DNA from: Clostridia bacterium
Lineage (GTDB): Bacteria > Bacillota > Clostridia > Oscillospirales > CAG-272
NCBI GenBank assembly: GCA_900754175.1
Contig: CAAEBS010000130.1
Location: 1-42,683 of the forward strand
Direction of reading: 5' to 3'
DNA: 42,683 bases
Below, one piece after another: positions 25,417 to 33,268 of this stretch (the first letter of the stretch is position 1; each line of letters starts with the position of its first letter). Below the pieces are notes generated by a model. The model worked only from the letters and a program-made list of their open reading frames with translations, was not told the DNA's origin and searched no databases. A program made the position numbers and the translations under genes.

Positions 25417-27045
25417 TCACCGCACCGGTGAAAAACGGCTCATCAGCTGCAGCGCCGAGCGCAACCCGTCCACTGCCGAGCTGGTGATTCCTCCGGCATA
25501 CCCCGCACCTTCTCCGCATGGGTACACCAGATCGTTCTTTGCCGCCGTGCGGTCCTCACCCCGCAGGATGCGGACAGGCGCCGAGGTCCTGGTCTCCACC
25601 CCGGTCAGAATGGCGTCGGGTGCGGAAAAGCCGGGCAACGTCCGGTCAAACGAGCGGATCCCCCGCTCAAGCTCCCCGGCGACGAACGACGGCAACAGCT
25701 TTCTCATATCCGCCGCTCTGACCCTGCCCTCCCGATAGGTGGGCAGAACCGACGACGGAAGCGTTCCAAAACCTCCGGAAAGGAAATCGCCCACCGTCTG
25801 AAACGGCGCAGAGTAATCGCCCCCGCCCGCAAGGAACGCCGCTCTTTCCAGCGTCCGCTGAAAGGCAATGGCGCCCATGGGCGTACCGTCAAAATCTTCC
25901 GGGCGGACGGTCACCGCCACGGCGGAGTTGGCATTTCTGCCGTCTCTTGCATAGTTGCTCATGCCGTTGACCACCACGCCGCCCTCCCCGGACGCCGCCG
26001 CCACGACCTCGCCGCCGGGGCACATACAGAAGGTGTACACGCCACGCCCCGAGGTGGTGTCGGAAAGATGATATTCCGCATGTCCGAGCTTCGGATGCCC
26101 GGCAAAATCTCCGTACAGCGCACGGTCGATCTTTTCCTGAAGATGCTCGATACGCACCCCGACCGAAAAAGACTTGACCGGCAATTCATAGCCCTGCGCC
26201 AACAGCATGGCGTAGGTATCCCGGGCACTGTGCCCCGGCGCAAGAATCAGAGCGCCGCAGTCCAGCTCGCCGGCACTCGTCGCAACCGAAAGCCCACCCT
26301 CCGCATTTCTGCGGAAAGAGTCCATCCGGCAACGGTAGCGCACCGTTCCGCCAAGACTTTCGATATGTGCCAGCATTTTCTGAATGATTCCCGAGAGCAG
26401 ATCGGTTCCGATGTGCGGTTTCGCCTCAGTCAGGATCTGCTCCGGTGCGCCGAAATCGCAGAACCGCCGCAAAACCCAGGAAATATAAGGATCGTTGATT
26501 CTTGTCAACAGCTTTCCGTCCGAAAAAGTTCCCGCACCGCCGGCGCCGAACTGAATGTTGGACTCGGTATCAAGCACGCCCGATCGCACAAATTCCCGGT
26601 AGCGCTTCATCCGCCCCGCTACGTCGTCGCCCCGGTCGATAATCACCGGACAGTATCCGTTTTCCGCCAACAGCAGAGCGGCAAAAAGCCCCGCAGGTCC
26701 CATGCCCACCACAAGCGGCGGACGGACGAGCTTTTCCCCGCCGAACGTCGGCGACAGCGGCTCTTCCGACAGCGGCATAATCCGCCTTGCACCGTGCGAA
26801 ACCGGTTTTACGGTCTGCACCTCCGGAAAATACGCCGCAACCGAATAAACGATGCGGATATCGTTTTTCCGCCTTGCATCTATCGAACGCTTCCGGATAT
26901 GAAAATGAAGTCGTGCAGGGTTTATCCCTGCACGCTTCAGCTCAGCGGCGGCAATTGCCAGCGCCTCTTTTTCGTCTTCCTCCGGTGAAAGCCCGATTCC
27001 GCTTACCAGAACGCCGGACACCGGCTGCTTTTCCTCAAGCGGCAT
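25417..27045 (-). CDS. FAD-dependent oxidoreductase of the COG2509 type
   Basis: A 542-residue protein resembling the uncharacterised FAD-dependent dehydrogenases common in Firmicutes. An N-terminal ferredoxin-like region (about 1-95, with FHIRKRSIDARRKNDIRIVYSV) precedes the dinucleotide-binding motif PLVVGMGPAGLFAALLLAENG and the FAD loop IIDRGDD. Further signatures are NIQFGAGGAGTFSDGKL and the C-terminal LVYPCGEGAGYAGGITSSAVDGLRSA, the FAD-contacting end of this family. The substrate is unknown. ATG 27045 follows GGAGTGCAGCG and overlaps the end of the CdaR-like gene by 11 bases, so translation is likely coupled. Confidence 0.82.
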   Translation of the reverse strand: MPLEEKQPVSGVLVSGIGLSPEEDEKEALAIAAAELKRAGINPARLHFHIRKRSIDARRKNDIRIVYSVAAYFPEVQTVKPVSHGARRIMPLSEEPLSPTFGGEKLVRPPLVVGMGPAGLFAALLLAENGYCPVIIDRGDDVAGRMKRYREFVRSGVLDTESNIQFGAGGAGTFSDGKLLTRINDPYISWVLRRFCDFGAPEQILTEAKPHIGTDLLSGIIQKMLAHIESLGGTVRYRCRMDSFRRNAEGGLSVATSAGELDCGALILAPGHSARDTYAMLLAQGYELPVKSFSVGVRIEHLQEKIDRALYGDFAGHPKLGHAEYHLSDTTSGRGVYTFCMCPGGEVVAAASGEGGVVVNGMSNYARDGRNANSAVAVTVRPEDFDGTPMGAIAFQRTLERAAFLAGGGDYSAPFQTVGDFLSGGFGTLPSSVLPTYREGRVRAADMRKLLPSFVAGELERGIRSFDRTLPGFSAPDAILTGVETRTSAPVRILRGEDRTAAKNDLVYPCGEGAGYAGGITSSAVDGLRSALQLMSRFSPVR

Positions 27046-27259
27046 CGCTGCACTCCGTGTCCGCCTGCGTCACATCCGCAGAGGTGGTCCCGGATATCCC
27101 GAAGTTTTTGCGCTCTACGTTCATCACGTAGATCCAGATCACAAATGCGATCAGAAGGCAACCGATAAAAATGAAAATATTGGTTTTGTGGTTGGTTTTC
27201 ACCACATAACTGCCGTCGTCATCGACTCTTTCTTTTTCTTTGCTTTTTTCCTTGCGCAT
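27035..27259 (-). CDS. Small CdaR-like membrane protein lacking YbbR domains
   Basis: A 74-residue protein with a charged N terminus (MRKEKSKEKERVDDDG), one membrane helix (about 30-47, NIFIFIGCLLIAFVIWIYVMN) and a short polar tail. It stands exactly where cdaR (ybbR) follows cdaA in Firmicutes, and the helix with its W-I-Y-V-M-N ending resembles the CdaR N terminus. The YbbR repeats that normally make up the rest of CdaR are missing, and the next gene starts within its last codons, so no leftover is hidden in another frame. It may be a minimal partner of CdaA or an unrelated small membrane protein. ATG 27259 has GGGAGGTGA upstream. Confidence 0.6.
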   Translation of the reverse strand: MRKEKSKEKERVDDDGSYVVKTNHKTNIFIFIGCLLIAFVIWIYVMNVERKNFGISGTTSADVTQADTECSDAA

Positions 27260-27287
27260 ATGCTCACCTCCCGGAAAAATACGGTCG

Positions 27288-28166
27288 TCACTCACCGGAC
27301 GAATGTTCTTTCTTCTTTTCCTCGTCCGATTCCATGCCCGGCTCCAGTACGCTGTTCAGCTTTTGCTTCAGCGTATTGTAATTGAAATTCCGCTCCAGAT
27401 TTCCGTCCATTGCCACCGAAATATTTCCGGTCTCCTCGGACACCACGATCACCAGAGCGTCGCTGATCTCGGAAAGCCCGATCGCCGCACGGTGGCGGGT
27501 TCCCAGATCCTTGTTGATATCTTCCTTGGTGGACAGCGGCAGAAAACATCCCGCCGCATAGATTCTCTGATTCCGGATAATCACGGCTCCGTCATGAAGC
27601 GGCGCCTTGTTGAAAAAGATGTTGCGCAGGATATACGGCGATATCGCCGCATCCACCAGAACACCGGAATTGATATACTCTCCAAGCTTTGTGGAGCGTT
27701 CGATCACGATCAGCGCTCCCACCTTGTCTCTTGCCATGTCGCTTGCCGCCGTGCAGATCGCATCAATGCCGGAGCTGTGCGTGGCAAGCTCTCTCGACGA
27801 ATCCGAGGCAATTCCCTTCAGCCCCATCATGGAGGTACCGCCCACCTTTTCCAGAGCGGAACGCAGCTCCGGCTGGAAGAGGATCAGAACGGCAAGCCAG
27901 CCGATCTGGCGGAAATCGCTGAGGATATAATGCAGAGCGTGCATATGGAAAATATCGCTGAGAAAAGAGAGCAACAGAATACTCACAAGCCCCATCAGAA
28001 GCTTGCCGGCACGACGGTCTCGGATAAAACGGTACACCAGAAACAGAAGGACTGCCAGAATGAAAATATCAATTCCGTCCTTCCAGCCCATGGTCTTTAC
28101 GACCGCCACCACTTTATCCGCAAAAAAGGTTTTCAACGACTCCAGAAAAGTCCATACCGCATCCAT
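27288..28166 (-). CDS. cdaA: Diadenylate cyclase CdaA
   Basis: Makes the second messenger c-di-AMP from two ATP; in Firmicutes it controls potassium and osmolyte transport and is often essential. The 292-residue protein has three N-terminal membrane helices (about 32-48, 56-75, 82-98), a coiled linker, and the DAC domain with the catalytic DGA (192-194, in PLHDGAVII) and RHR (224-226, in LGTRHRAAIG) motifs. The start ATG 28166 has GGGAGGAG upstream. It is the first gene after a good sigma-A promoter. In most relatives the next genes are cdaR and glmM; here glmM is not adjacent. Confidence 0.96.
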   Translation of the reverse strand: MDAVWTFLESLKTFFADKVVAVVKTMGWKDGIDIFILAVLLFLVYRFIRDRRAGKLLMGLVSILLLSFLSDIFHMHALHYILSDFRQIGWLAVLILFQPELRSALEKVGGTSMMGLKGIASDSSRELATHSSGIDAICTAASDMARDKVGALIVIERSTKLGEYINSGVLVDAAISPYILRNIFFNKAPLHDGAVIIRNQRIYAAGCFLPLSTKEDINKDLGTRHRAAIGLSEISDALVIVVSEETGNISVAMDGNLERNFNYNTLKQKLNSVLEPGMESDEEKKKEHSSGE

Positions 28167-28226
28167 CGTTTTTCTCCTCCCTTTCCGCTCAGTATCATTT
28201 CCCGCACAAGGGGAAATACTTCATTA

Positions 28227-28255
28227 ATTATAGCATATTCTCCCGTATAATTCAA
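28227..28255 (-). promoter_or_regulatory. Sigma-A promoter of the cdaA unit
   Basis: Minus strand: -35 TTGAAT (28250-28255), 17-base spacer, -10 TATAAT (28227-28232). Directly upstream (28260-28280) TTTCCGAA-5-TTCGGAAA forms an 8-bp inverted repeat that may be an operator. Confidence 0.8.
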
Positions 28256-28289
28256 GAGCTTTCCGAAATTTATTCGGAAATATACGAGA

Positions 28290-28320
28290 AAAATCAAAGG
28301 GAGCCTGGTCAGGTTCCCTC
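28290..28320 (-). terminator. Terminator of pncB
   Basis: Minus strand AGGGA-A-CCT and AGG-C-TCCCT form a stem with one mismatch, followed by TTGATTTTTCTC, a few bases after the pncB stop. It separates pncB from the cdaA promoter. Confidence 0.65.
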
Positions 28321-28330
28321 CGAAAGACGA

Positions 28331-29785
28331 TTATCTGGTTTTGCGGTGCTCTGCTATCATGCTGTGCTTGATATCCCAGAGCTTCTGCGAAAGATCCACG
28401 TAGTAGTTGTGCGGGTTGTTGAAGCGGCGCACTTCTTCCCACATTCCCTCGATCTCTTCCCGGCAGTGCTGGCGGATCTCGGTGAGCGCAGGCAGGCGGT
28501 ATACCAGCTCGCCTCCACGGAACACCGGCACCTGAAGCTCGGTAGCGTAAAAGTTATCCAGCGTCTTGCGCTTCCAGGTATATTCGGGGTCAAAGATTTC
28601 GATCGGCTTGGTGTCGTCCACCTTTTCGTCGTACACGCAGATCAGGTCCGCTTCCGCCTTTCCGGTCTCCCGTCCTCTCAGACGATAGACCTTTTTGAAG
28701 TGCGGCGTCGTGATCTTTCCGACGTTTTCGCTGATCTTGATCTTCGGCACGATGGTGCCGTCCGCCGCTTCCACAGCGCAGAGCTTATACACGCCGCCGA
28801 ACACCGGATCGCTCTTGGAGGTGATGAGTCTCTCGCCCACGCCGAAAGCGTCGATCTCGGCGCCCTGGCGGATCAGCTCCCGGATGATATATTCATCCAG
28901 AGAATTGGATACCACAATCTTGCACTCGGTCAGACCGACCTCGTCCAGTCTCTTGCGGATCTTCTGCGTCAGATAGGTGACGTCACCCGAGTCGATACGG
29001 ACCGCACACTTGCGGATCCCCTTCGGCAACAGCACCTCCTGGAATGCCTGGATAGCATTGGGCAGACCGCTGTCGAGAACGTTGTAGGTGTCGATGAGGA
29101 GCGTGGCGTTTTCGGGGTAGATCTCGCAATAGGTGCGGAACGCTTCGTATTCGCTGTCAAAAAGCTGGACCCAAGAATGTGCCATGGTGCCGCTTGCGGG
29201 CACGCCGAAGGCTTCGTCCGAGATCGTGCAGGCAGTGGAAGCACAGCCGCCGATATAGGCAGCCCGGGCGCCGAGAATAGCGGCGTCCGCTCCCTGCGCA
29301 CGGCGGGAGCCGAATTCGCTGATAGCTCTGCCCTTTGCCGCACGGGTCAGTCTTGCGGACTTGGTGGCGATCAGGGACTGGTGATTGATCATCATCAGGA
29401 CGTAGGTCTCAATAAACTGCGCTTCGATCGCAGGGGCACGGACGGTGATCAGCGGCTCGCCCGGGAACACCACCGTTCCCTCGGGGATCGCCCAGATGTC
29501 GCCGGTAAAGCGGAACTTGCGCAGACGGGCGAGGAATTCCTCCGAAAAGCATCCCTTGCCACGCAGGAAATCAATATCCTCCTCGGTGAAGTTCAGGTCC
29601 CGGATATACTCCACCACCTGCTCCAACCCTGCCGCCACGGTAAAGCCGCCGTTGTCGGGATTTTCCCGGTAGAACACGTCAAAGTAAACGATCTTGTCGC
29701 CGATCCCGCTGACATAATATCCATTTGCCATCGTAAGCTCGTAAAAATCGCAAAGCATCGTAAGATTTCGCCGGATATCCTTCAT
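28331..29785 (-). CDS. pncB: Nicotinate phosphoribosyltransferase
   Basis: Forms nicotinate mononucleotide from nicotinate and PRPP, the first step of NAD salvage (Preiss-Handler route). The 484-residue protein shows LTMLCDFYELTMANGYY at the N terminus, YFDVFYRENPDNGGFTVAAGLEQ, SEFGSRRAQGADAAI (histidine-loop region), GTMAHSWVQ and the phosphate-binding IDSGDVTYL. Length and motifs fit the long Firmicutes form. ATG 29785 has AGGAGAAAAG upstream. It is divergent from nadE, whose product completes the same pathway. Confidence 0.95.
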   Translation of the reverse strand: MKDIRRNLTMLCDFYELTMANGYYVSGIGDKIVYFDVFYRENPDNGGFTVAAGLEQVVEYIRDLNFTEEDIDFLRGKGCFSEEFLARLRKFRFTGDIWAIPEGTVVFPGEPLITVRAPAIEAQFIETYVLMMINHQSLIATKSARLTRAAKGRAISEFGSRRAQGADAAILGARAAYIGGCASTACTISDEAFGVPASGTMAHSWVQLFDSEYEAFRTYCEIYPENATLLIDTYNVLDSGLPNAIQAFQEVLLPKGIRKCAVRIDSGDVTYLTQKIRKRLDEVGLTECKIVVSNSLDEYIIRELIRQGAEIDAFGVGERLITSKSDPVFGGVYKLCAVEAADGTIVPKIKISENVGKITTPHFKKVYRLRGRETGKAEADLICVYDEKVDDTKPIEIFDPEYTWKRKTLDNFYATELQVPVFRGGELVYRLPALTEIRQHCREEIEGMWEEVRRFNNPHNYYVDLSQKLWDIKHSMIAEHRKTR

Positions 29786-29832
29786 TTTCTTTTCTCCTGA
29801 CCTTTTTATGTTAAAAATTTTTTATTTTTCTC

Positions 29833-29861
29833 TTGTAATTTCGGCAATAAAAATGTATAAT
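29833..29861 (+). promoter_or_regulatory. Sigma-A promoter of nadE
   Basis: Plus strand: -35 TTGTAA (29833-29838), 17-base spacer, -10 TATAAT (29856-29861). The 150-base divergent region to pncB is very AT-rich; I see only weak candidates for the pncB promoter there and no clear operator. Confidence 0.8.
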
Positions 29862-29935
29862 AATTTCAGTATGTATGTTTTTTTGCGATACTATCGGAAA
29901 AATCCGCTCAAATTCCTGAAAGGACACAATATTTT

Positions 29936-31870
29936 ATGAAACACGGTTTTATCAGAGTTGCCGCCGCAACCCCTCTCGTCACGGTCGCAGACTGCGGTGC
30001 AAACCTTGCCGAGCTGCGGCGCATCCGAAAAAACGCCGAACAGGACGGTATTCATCTGCTGGTATTCCCCGAGCTTTCGCTCACCGGCTACACCTGCTCG
30101 GATCTGTTTTTGTCCGGCACTCTGCTCCACGCCGCAAGCGATGCGCTTCTGACCTATGCGGCGGAAACGACCGATTCCGATATGATAAGTATAATCGGTT
30201 TTCCCTTCGTTGTCAATGATAAACTTTATAATTGTGCCGCAATTTGTCAAAAAGGACAAATTCTCGGTGTGATTCCCAAATCAAATATACCAAATTACAA
30301 TGAATTTTACGAGGCACGGCACTTCACTCCCTACACGGGAGACACCACGCAGGTGCCCCTCGGCGACCGGATGGTTCCCTTTGGTCCCCGTCAGCTTTTT
30401 GCCTGCCGGGAGATGCCCACATTCCGCTTCGGCGTGGAGATCTGCGAGGACATCTGGGTACCGGCACCGCCTTCCACCGCTCTTGCCGGTGCAGGCGCTC
30501 TGGTGGTTGCCAACCTGTCCGCCTCCAATGAAACGATCGGAAAGGACAACTACCGGCGGCTTCTGGTAAACTCCCAGTCCGCCCGTGCCGTCTGCGGCTA
30601 TATCTACGCCGACTGCGGCGACGGAGAGTCCACCACCGACCTCGTGTTCAGCGGTCACTCCATTATCTCCGAAAACGGTTCCCTGCTGGCGGAAAGAAAG
30701 CCCTTTGAAGAATGTGAAAAGGGCTATATCGCCACCGAGCTTGACCTGGAGCGCCTTGCCGCCGAGCGCCGGCGCACCAACACCTATCCCACCCAGCCCA
30801 AAACCGATTACGCCGTGCAAGCCTTTTCCATGCCGGTCACCGAAATGGTGCTGACCCGCACCTTTGACCCGCATCCTTTTGTGCCGGACGATCACGGCGA
30901 GCGCTCCCGCCGGTGTGAAACCATTCTTGCCATTCAGGCGAGAGGTCTTGCCCAGCGCATCCGCCGTGCCTATGCAAAAAAATGCGTCATCGGAATTTCC
31001 GGCGGTCTGGATTCCTGCCTTGCCATGCTGGTCGCCGCACGGGCGCTCGACCTTCTCGGTCGCCCGAGAACCGACCTTATCGGTGTGACCATGCCCTGCT
31101 TCGGCACCACAAAGCGCACCCGCTCCAACGCCGAAATTCTCTGCCACGAGCTTGGCGCAGAGCTTCGCTGTGTGGACATCACCGAGGCGGTGCGCCGCCA
31201 TTTTGCCGACATCGGGCATGACGAATCGGTACACGACGTCGTGTATGAAAACTGCCAGGCACGGGAGCGGACGCAGGTCATTATGGACATTGCCAACGCC
31301 GAGGGCGGCATGGTGGTCGGCACGGGCGACCTTTCCGAGCTGGCGCTTGGGTGGGCGACCTACAACGGCGACCATATGTCGATGTACGGTGTCAATGCGT
31401 CGGTGCCGAAAACGCTGGTGCGGCACATCGTGGCTTACTTTGCCGACCGGAGCGAAGCCGAGGGCAAAAACACGCTTGCCACCGTCCTGCGGGATATTCT
31501 GGATACGCCGGTCAGCCCCGAGCTTCTCCCGGCAGACGAAAAAGGAAACATCACGCAGAAGACCGAGGACCTGGTCGGTCCCTACGAGCTTCACGACTTT
31601 TACCTCTATTATATGATCCGTTGCGGTTTTGCGCCGGACAAGCTGTACCGCATCGCCAAGCGCTCGTTTGCCGGGGTGTACAGCGATGAGATCCTTCTGA
31701 AATGGCTGAAGAATTTCATCCGCCGTTTCTTTGCCCAGCAGTTCAAGCGCTCCTGCCTGCCGGACGGTCCCAAGGTCGGATCGGTCGCCCTTTCTCCCCG
31801 TGGAGACTGGCGGATGCCGAGCGACGCTTCTGCCGCCGAGTGGATGAAAATCGCCGATTCCCTGTCCTGA
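29936..31870 (+). CDS. nadE: Glutamine-dependent NAD+ synthetase
   Basis: Amidates nicotinate adenine dinucleotide to NAD+, using glutamine and ATP. The 644-residue protein has an N-terminal nitrilase-type glutaminase with the triad E46 (FPELSLTGY), K115 (VIPKSNIPNYNEFYE) and C170 (GVEICEDIW), and a C-terminal synthetase with the PP-loop SGGLDSCLA and the GTGDLSELALGW segment. The start ATG 29936 is preceded by GAAAGGACACAAT. A patch at about 30176-30304 (residues 81-123) is clearly more AT-rich than the rest, using codons such as AGT ATA, AAA TCA AAT ATA; the encoded protein is still family-like, including K115. Confidence 0.95.
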   Translation: MKHGFIRVAAATPLVTVADCGANLAELRRIRKNAEQDGIHLLVFPELSLTGYTCSDLFLSGTLLHAASDALLTYAAETTDSDMISIIGFPFVVNDKLYNCAAICQKGQILGVIPKSNIPNYNEFYEARHFTPYTGDTTQVPLGDRMVPFGPRQLFACREMPTFRFGVEICEDIWVPAPPSTALAGAGALVVANLSASNETIGKDNYRRLLVNSQSARAVCGYIYADCGDGESTTDLVFSGHSIISENGSLLAERKPFEECEKGYIATELDLERLAAERRRTNTYPTQPKTDYAVQAFSMPVTEMVLTRTFDPHPFVPDDHGERSRRCETILAIQARGLAQRIRRAYAKKCVIGISGGLDSCLAMLVAARALDLLGRPRTDLIGVTMPCFGTTKRTRSNAEILCHELGAELRCVDITEAVRRHFADIGHDESVHDVVYENCQARERTQVIMDIANAEGGMVVGTGDLSELALGWATYNGDHMSMYGVNASVPKTLVRHIVAYFADRSEAEGKNTLATVLRDILDTPVSPELLPADEKGNITQKTEDLVGPYELHDFYLYYMIRCGFAPDKLYRIAKRSFAGVYSDEILLKWLKNFIRRFFAQQFKRSCLPDGPKVGSVALSPRGDWRMPSDASAAEWMKIADSLS

Positions 31871-32055
31871 GCGCCAGACGCATTTTCCTGATCTTTCTTT
31901 TGAATATCCTGTTTTTTCCGTTCATAATCGGAAAATATCAAGCCACAATAATAGCAGAGCACGGAAGTAAACGACCGGCAAAGCAAGTCAACTGCCGATG
32001 CTCAATGATATAGATAAAAAGATAAAAAAGAGAGAATCCGGCTATATGCGTTGTC

Positions 32056-32072
32056 TTTTACAGCGTAAAAGC
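32056..32072 (+). other. Stem-loop in the SASP gene leader
   Basis: CTTTTAC-AGC-GTAAAAG, a 7-bp perfect stem about 33 bases before the SASP start. The 234-base region between nadE and the SASP gene otherwise shows no confident terminator or sporulation promoter. Confidence 0.4.
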
Positions 32073-32104
32073 AAATGCAGATACCCGGAAACAGGAGAAT
32101 GAAT

Positions 32105-32305
32105 ATGGCAAGCAACAAGACTCTTATTCCCGAAGCAAAGGCTGCTCTTGACAAGTTCAAGATGGAAGCTGCAAGCGAAGTAGGCGTAAACCTTTCTCAG
32201 GGCTACAACGGTGATCTGACCGCTCGTCAGGCCGGAAGCATCGGCGGACAGATGGTCAAGAAGATGATCGAGAGCTACGAGAACCAGATCAAGAACTCCA
32301 AATAA
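32105..32305 (+). CDS. Alpha/beta-type small acid-soluble spore protein
   Basis: A 66-residue SASP that coats and protects spore DNA and is broken down at germination. The germination-protease site region KMEAASEVGV and the DNA-binding part LTARQAGSIGGQMVKKMIESYE match the alpha/beta family. ATG 32105 has CAGGAGAATGAAT upstream; an in-frame start ten codons earlier lacks support. It is a monocistronic gene ended by a terminator. Its codon choice (CTT, TCT, GCT) is more biased than the neighbourhood, in keeping with high expression in the forespore. Expected regulation is sigma-G, but I do not see a convincing sigma-G site close to the start. Confidence 0.95.
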   Translation: MASNKTLIPEAKAALDKFKMEAASEVGVNLSQGYNGDLTARQAGSIGGQMVKKMIESYENQIKNSK

Positions 32306-32352
32306 GGAACGACCCAAAATTTCCCGCATTGCCAACCGGTGATGCAAAACGG

Positions 32353-32382
32353 GGGGCTGTCGCAAAAGCGACAGCCCCTTTG
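32353..32382. terminator. Bidirectional terminator between the SASP gene and rhaD
   Basis: An 11-bp perfect stem, GGGGCTGTCGC (32353-32363) with GCGACAGCCCC (32368-32378) and an AAAA loop. T-rich sequence follows weakly on both strands (TTTGTG on plus, CCGTTTTG on minus), suiting the convergent genes. Confidence 0.8.
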
Positions 32383-32395
32383 TGATTGATATCGG

Positions 32396-33217
32396 TCAGT
32401 CGAGAAATTCTTCCCGGATGGTCAGGTTGAATTCCTTTGCCAGTGCAATGAAATCCTCCTTGGTGATCGTCTGATGCTTGGCAGACGACATCGAACGCAT
32501 CTTTACATAGATTTCAGCGCTCTTCTCCACGGTGTGAGCCAGGCCAAAAGCGATGTCAAAGTCCTCGCCGGCACAGAAAATACCGTGATGTGCCCAGACG
32601 GCAACGTCGTATTCCTTCATCTTCTCGGAGGTCGCAACGGCGATCTCTCTGCCGCCCGGAACCATCCACGGGATCACGCCGACGCCTGCCGGGAACACCA
32701 CCGGACACTCGGTCATGGACTCCCACAGCTCACGGGTGAACACCTTATCCTCCAGCGGAAGGACAAAGGTCATGGCGATGATGTTGGCGGGGTGGCAGTG
32801 ATAGATTACTCTCATCTTGCCGCCGCTTGCCAGCTTCTTGACCTCGTGGTTCATCAGGTGCGAGGGCAGCTCGCTGGTCGGTCTGCCGCCCTTGGTCAGA
32901 CCCCATACGATCCGGTATTTCGTTCCGGTGGAGTCCACCTCGATGATACAGCAGGTCTCCGCCGTTTTGCGCAGAACGTCGCTGAAATATTTTCCGGAGC
33001 CGGTCACCATGAAGAACTCGCCCGCAAGGTTCGGCACCGAGGTTCCGATATCGGTAAAGGGGGCGTCAAAGCAAAGGTCGTCCCGGACCTCCTCTACCGC
33101 CTCCATGGGGATCCGGTAGGAAAGGTTTCCGCCGTTTCTCTCGTGAAATCTGAGCTGCCAGCCGTCCTCGGCAAGGCGTGCAAAGTTCTGTGCAAATTCC
33201 GCATCCATTACTTTCAT
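32396..33217 (-). CDS. rhaD: L-rhamnulose-1-phosphate aldolase
   Basis: Splits L-rhamnulose-1-phosphate to dihydroxyacetone phosphate and L-lactaldehyde. The 273-residue class II (zinc) aldolase has E116, H140 and H142 (in SELPSH and IYHCHPAN) and H211 (VWAHHG), each one residue before the E. coli RhaD positions E117, H141, H143 and H212. WQLRFHERNGGNLSYRI is the family N-terminal signature. It is the last gene of rhaB-rhaA-rhaD, 51 bases after rhaA; ATG 33217 has GAGGA upstream. Confidence 0.95.
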   Translation of the reverse strand: MKVMDAEFAQNFARLAEDGWQLRFHERNGGNLSYRIPMEAVEEVRDDLCFDAPFTDIGTSVPNLAGEFFMVTGSGKYFSDVLRKTAETCCIIEVDSTGTKYRIVWGLTKGGRPTSELPSHLMNHEVKKLASGGKMRVIYHCHPANIIAMTFVLPLEDKVFTRELWESMTECPVVFPAGVGVIPWMVPGGREIAVATSEKMKEYDVAVWAHHGIFCAGEDFDIAFGLAHTVEKSAEIYVKMRSMSSAKHQTITKEDFIALAKEFNLTIREEFLD

Positions 33218-33268
33218 GATTACAAATCCTCGTCAATCTTTATTTTTTGAATTCCGGTATTCACCGTT

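Noticed and set aside
25367..25519. N-terminal extension of RecJ by about 50 residues
   Set aside because: It lies within the end of the oxidoreductase gene, has no ribosome site and no homology-like features; ATG 25366 is well placed.
21884..25738. A very long open frame (1284 codons) on the plus strand opposite rel and recJ
   Set aside because: Its sequence has no recognisable domain, and the opposite strand carries complete, motif-bearing rel and recJ; GC-rich codon bias keeps antisense frames open.
31901..31929. Sigma-G-like promoter for the SASP gene (TGAATA, 16 bases, CATAATC), with the -10 in the loop of a TTTTCCG/CGGAAAA stem
   Set aside because: The spacer is shorter than the usual 17-18 bases and the leader would be about 175 bases, so the match may be chance.
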